A stretch of 8,583 bases of DNA from Acidobacteriaceae bacterium (lineage in GTDB: Bacteria > Acidobacteriota > Terriglobia > Terriglobales > Acidobacteriaceae), in NCBI GenBank assembly GCA_003135495.1, contig PLBX01000532.1, positions 7,789 through 16,371 on the forward strand, written 5' to 3'. The position numbers were made by a program, and so were the translations under genes. Of the stretch, positions 7,009 to 8,583 are shown piece by piece; position 1 is the stretch's first letter; every line of letters begins with the position of its first letter. The notes beneath the pieces are model-generated. The model ran no database searches. It was not told the DNA's origin and saw only the letters and a program-made list of their open reading frames with translations.

Positions 7009-7027
7009 TCCTTCGCTTCGCGAAGGA
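7009..7027. repeat. Short palindromic intergenic element
   Basis: TCCTTCGC and GCGAAGGA pair as a perfect 8-bp stem around TTC, followed by TGACAA. The sequence around it resembles the CCTTCGC-type palindromes dispersed between genes in Acidobacteria and other environmental genomes. It lies in the 6897-7068 space between the 6S RNA and lgt; I see nothing else there. Dispersal is from memory and cannot be shown from one copy. Confidence 0.5.
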
Positions 7028-7068
7028 TGACAACTTAGGGGAATTGAAGGATCCAAAGTACAAAGAGT

Positions 7069-7269
7069 AAAAAAACAAGCCGACCCACTGGGCCGTGTGG
7101 TGGGCCGAGAATGAACCCGTCTCAGACGGTGGGAACCCGCCGCGACCCATTAGGCTTTTCCGCATGACGGAACGTAGCACACAGGATCTTTTTGCGAGTC
7201 GAGTCCCCGTTCATTCGGCATTGGTTCAAAAATCGGTTACCACCAACACCAACTCCGCAGGTCGGCTTT
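7069..7269 (-). ncRNA. ssrS: 6S RNA
   Basis: 6S RNA binds sigma-70 RNA polymerase by imitating an open promoter and lowers transcription in stationary phase. Read on the minus strand, AAGCCGACC (7268-7260) pairs with GGTCGGCTT (7085-7077) as closing stem. GTGT-T-GGTGG (7249-7240) pairs with CCACCACAC (7103-7095) with one bulged T. The apical arm holds GTGCTACGTTCCGTC (7180-7166) and GAAAAGCCTAA (7160-7150), close to E. coli TGCTCGGTCCGTCCGAGAAGCCTTAA. On the 3' side CCGTC-TGA-GACGG (7129-7117) then GTTCAT matches the E. coli CCTTG-AAC-CAAGG-GTTCA hairpin of the central bubble. Seven T's (7075-7069) follow the stem, so transcription likely stops there. Length is about 195 bases, normal for 6S. 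zapA lies upstream as in gammaproteobacteria. The exact ends are inferred from pairing. Confidence 0.88.
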
Positions 7270-7277
7270 CGCTTTTG

Positions 7278-7306
7278 ATGCTAGGAAAATGTGCAGAGAT
7301 TCGCAA
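7278..7306 (-). promoter_or_regulatory. Sigma-70-type promoter for 6S RNA
   Basis: On the minus strand TTGCGA (7306-7301) and TAGCAT (7283-7278) are separated by exactly 17 bp. Each matches four of six consensus bases. Transcription would start near 7271-7270, which is where the closing stem of the 6S RNA begins; the two independent estimates of the 5' end agree. Confidence 0.6.
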
Positions 7307-7360
7307 GGAGAAAATGCAAAATAGTTGGCAGGAAGTTTGCTAGAGGATGCAATGTCTTTT

Positions 7361-7383
7361 GCTATGAACGGGTGCTATGAACG
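7361..7383. repeat. Two copies of GCTATGAACG, 13-bp period
   Basis: Exact 10-bp copies lie at 7361-7370 and 7374-7383 in the space between zapA and the 6S promoter. No function is evident. Confidence 0.5.
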
Positions 7384-7390
7384 AGCAACT

Positions 7391-7407
7391 GCTGAGCTGC
7401 GCTCAGC
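7391..7407. terminator. Perfect hairpin downstream of zapA
   Basis: GCTGAGC and GCTCAGC pair as a 7-bp stem around TGC, 65-81 bases after the zapA stop. There is no T run in either direction, so intrinsic termination is possible but not convincing. It may belong to the repeat next to it. Confidence 0.35.
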
Positions 7408-7410
7408 TTG

Positions 7411-7436
7411 GACCCTTCGACTTCGCTCAGGGCAGG
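7411..7436. repeat. Dispersed intergenic repeat-like sequence
   Basis: The minus strand reads CCTGCCCTGAGCGAAGTC then GAAGGGTC, which I recognise as a form of the CCTG(T/C)CCTGAGCGAAGTCGAAGG sequence repeated in intergenic spaces of many environmental genomes. It is a partial inverted repeat (CCCT at one end, AGGG at the other). Copy number in this genome cannot be seen here. Confidence 0.55.
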
Positions 7437-7471
7437 CTCGCGCGACGCCCGTCCCCACACAAGATTCGACT

Positions 7472-7849
7472 TCACCCCGTTAAGCGATTCTCTTCCAGAA
7501 CTTCATCGAGCGCGTTCGCCAGCTTGCTGGCTCGTTGCCGCACCTCGGGAGTGGGCGCCTGAAGCCGGCGTTTCAGCAGATGGTACTCGTCCGCAATATT
7601 CAACGCCGCAAGCACTGCGAGTCGAACGGAGTCGACAGTCGCGGTCTGTTCGGATACGGCGCGCATCTTGCCGTCCACATATTCGGCAAGTTTGAGAATG
7701 TATTCCGAGTCCGAGCCCCGCAGGTTATACACCTGATCAAAAATTTCAACTCGAACGCTGCCACTTCCATTGATCGCGGGCTGAGCCGCGGGTCTAGCGA
7801 CAGGTTTCGTCAACGTATCTGCCGGAGTTTGCTTGCTTGCAGTAGCCAT
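7472..7849 (-). CDS. zapA: Cell division protein ZapA
   Basis: ZapA binds FtsZ and promotes bundling of its filaments at the division site. The 125-residue form starting at ATG 7849 is preferred over an upstream ATG at 7891 because GAGGAG lies a few bases before it. An Ala/Pro/Thr-rich N-terminal stretch of about 30 residues precedes the ZapA core: VRVEIFDQVYNLRGSDSEYI (32-51), KLAEYVDGKM (53-62), then the helix VDSVRLAVLAALNIADEYHLL (72-92). A charged coiled-coil tail follows (about 92-122). The core has the usual layout and length; the N-terminal extension is longer than in E. coli ZapA. The gene lies 107 bp downstream of a small coiled-coil gene and about 200 bp upstream of the 6S RNA, and these three probably form a conserved block. 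Confidence 0.88.
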   Translation of the reverse strand: MATASKQTPADTLTKPVARPAAQPAINGSGSVRVEIFDQVYNLRGSDSEYILKLAEYVDGKMRAVSEQTATVDSVRLAVLAALNIADEYHLLKRRLQAPTPEVRQRASKLANALDEVLEENRLTG

Positions 7850-7956
7850 ATCACTCCTCGGGTCCGCTTCTGCCAGACGATTGCCGGGCAAATGCTCGCC
7901 GCCATCGATTACTTCAACATTTAGTTTGCTACCATCGTTTGCTTCGCCGTTGTGGT

Positions 7957-8253
7957 TCAGCTTGCGGCCTGCTCATGCGTCAAGCTGTCCATTTGGCCCA
8001 ACATTTTTTCGACCCGGCCGCGAATGTCCTCACGATCTTTGCGAAGCTGCAGCAGTTCGCGACGCATGCTTTCATTTTCTTCCTCGCGCTCTTCGAGTTG
8101 CTCTCGAAGACGCTTTACGTCGCGCTCGGCCGTGGCTCGCGCCTCTTTCGCAGCCTTGTACAACTCAATGGTGCGATAAACTTTCTCTTCCAGCGCCACA
8201 AAATCTTCAGCAGGAACCTGCGCAGATACCTCTTCGATGGATTTCACAGACAT
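7957..8253 (-). CDS. Small coiled-coil protein, ZapB-like
   Basis: The 98-residue protein is almost wholly predicted coiled coil from about residue 18 to 90, rich in Glu, Arg, Lys and Leu with regular hydrophobic spacing (ERDVKRLREQLEEREEENE, then RRELLQLRKDREDIRGRVEKMLGQMD). There is no signal peptide, membrane helix or cysteine. Size, composition and position directly upstream of zapA suggest a ZapB-like partner in cell division. ZapB itself is a small coiled coil of about 80 residues, but coiled coils resemble each other easily, so homology is not proven. The ATG at 8253 is chosen; an in-frame GTG at 8262 adds three residues. GAGTGG lies 8-13 bases before the ATG. It is likely co-transcribed with zapA. 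Confidence 0.72.
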   Translation of the reverse strand: MSVKSIEEVSAQVPAEDFVALEEKVYRTIELYKAAKEARATAERDVKRLREQLEEREEENESMRRELLQLRKDREDIRGRVEKMLGQMDSLTHEQAAS

Positions 8254-8457
8254 GGGCACCACTCACTTTCGGGAATAAATCACTATTGAGGCGAAGTATA
8301 ACGCAGTTTGCTGTGGAAGAACCGCGACTTTTCCCGCCACTCGTGCATTTACCGCAGCAGAAGTTTGGCCGTTCATAGCAACAGATCCGTGGGGCGCGCG
8401 GAAAGGCATTGTCCGGAAAGATCGATGGTATGAACTTGAAGCTGAGCGGCAAAAATC

Positions 8458-8503
8458 TTTACCACAGGGGGGCACTGAGGTAGCACAGGATTCACGGAGG
8501 AAG
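8458..8503 (+). repeat. Degenerate CACNGAGG-type repeat block
   Basis: Four copies of a CAC-x-G-rich unit start at 8463, 8473, 8484 and 8493 (CACAGGGG, CACTGAGG, CACAGGAT, CACGGAGG), about 10 bp apart and preceded by TTTACCA. This resembles the ACCACAGAGGACACAGAGG-type sequence found between genes in many environmental bacteria. Apart from this block and the end palindrome, I see nothing supportable in 8254-8583; short open frames there have no codon or motif support. Confidence 0.5.
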
Positions 8504-8561
8504 ACTTCCGTTGGGTGCGTTTCGCTGACACTGGCTTGGCGGTGTTATTGCCGACTGACGC

Positions 8562-8583
8562 GAGACGCGGCAAGCCGCGTCTC
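8562..8583. terminator. Perfect palindrome at window edge, possible terminator or dispersed repeat
   Basis: GAGACGCGGC (8562-8571) and GCCGCGTCTC (8574-8583) are exact inverted copies separated by AA. The stem of ten GC-rich pairs could end a minus-strand gene that lies to the right, but the bases beyond the stem are outside the window so a T tail cannot be checked. The sequence also resembles dispersed GAGACGCGGC palindromes. Confidence 0.5.

Noticed and set aside
7095..7343. 82-residue plus-strand open frame and an 85-residue minus-strand frame (6923-7180)
   Set aside because: Both cover the 6S RNA, whose stems and conserved segments explain the sequence better; neither product has family features.
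7535..8378. Long plus-strand open frames opposite zapA and the ZapB-like gene
   Set aside because: They are reverse-strand frames of two motif-supported or coiled-coil genes, with Ser/Arg-rich products and no ribosome binding site.
1..8583. Defence system, prophage, transposon, CRISPR array or secondary-metabolite cluster
   Set aside because: No nuclease, helicase, integrase, transposase, reverse transcriptase or repeat-spacer pattern is present in any frame that has coding support.

Overview
The window looks like a piece of an Acidobacteriota chromosome, probably from the Koribacter/Terriglobia side. The main pointer is three separate genes for secreted von Willebrand factor A (vWA) proteins of the type first defined in Acidobacteria (TIGR03436-like), within 5 kb. 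The moderately GC-rich composition and the dispersed intergenic repeats fit this. No taxonomic marker gene is present, so the assignment is inference from protein families.

Left part (1-4947) is an envelope/secretome region. A vWA-type gene (vwA-A) runs off the left edge on the minus strand. It is divergent from a second one (vwA-B, 1088-2167, plus). Next comes a small secreted protein with a His/Asp-rich tail (2348-2638, plus), closed by a strong inverted repeat that separates it from convergent minus-strand genes. These are a secreted CAP/SCP-domain protein (2742-3197), a DUF3052-like protein (3290-3712) and a third vWA protein (vwA-C, 3814-4947).

The middle (5025-6896) is housekeeping on the minus strand. 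lgt (prolipoprotein diacylglyceryl transferase) lies 21 bp upstream of an rluD-type 23S rRNA pseudouridine synthase, which looks like a two-gene unit.

The right part (7069-8253, minus strand) carries a coiled-coil ZapB-like gene, zapA, and then an RNA gene that I identify from sequence and folding as 6S RNA (ssrS). It has a plausible sigma-70-type promoter and a long closing stem followed by a T run. zapA next to ssrS recalls the classical zapA-ssrS order of gammaproteobacteria. Intergenic spaces on both sides of this block hold short palindromes and repeat-like sequences. The last 330 bases contain no convincing gene and end in a perfect 10-bp-stem palindrome.

I saw no mobile element, CRISPR array, tRNA or rRNA, and nothing that is clearly a defence or otherwise new multi-gene system. 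The most useful items for a second look are: the 6S RNA and its two mutually exclusive pairings in the central region; the vWA paralogue with a destroyed metal site; a GPLGPQGPI insert beside the metal-site Thr position in two of the three paralogues; and several short phased repeats in promoter regions.
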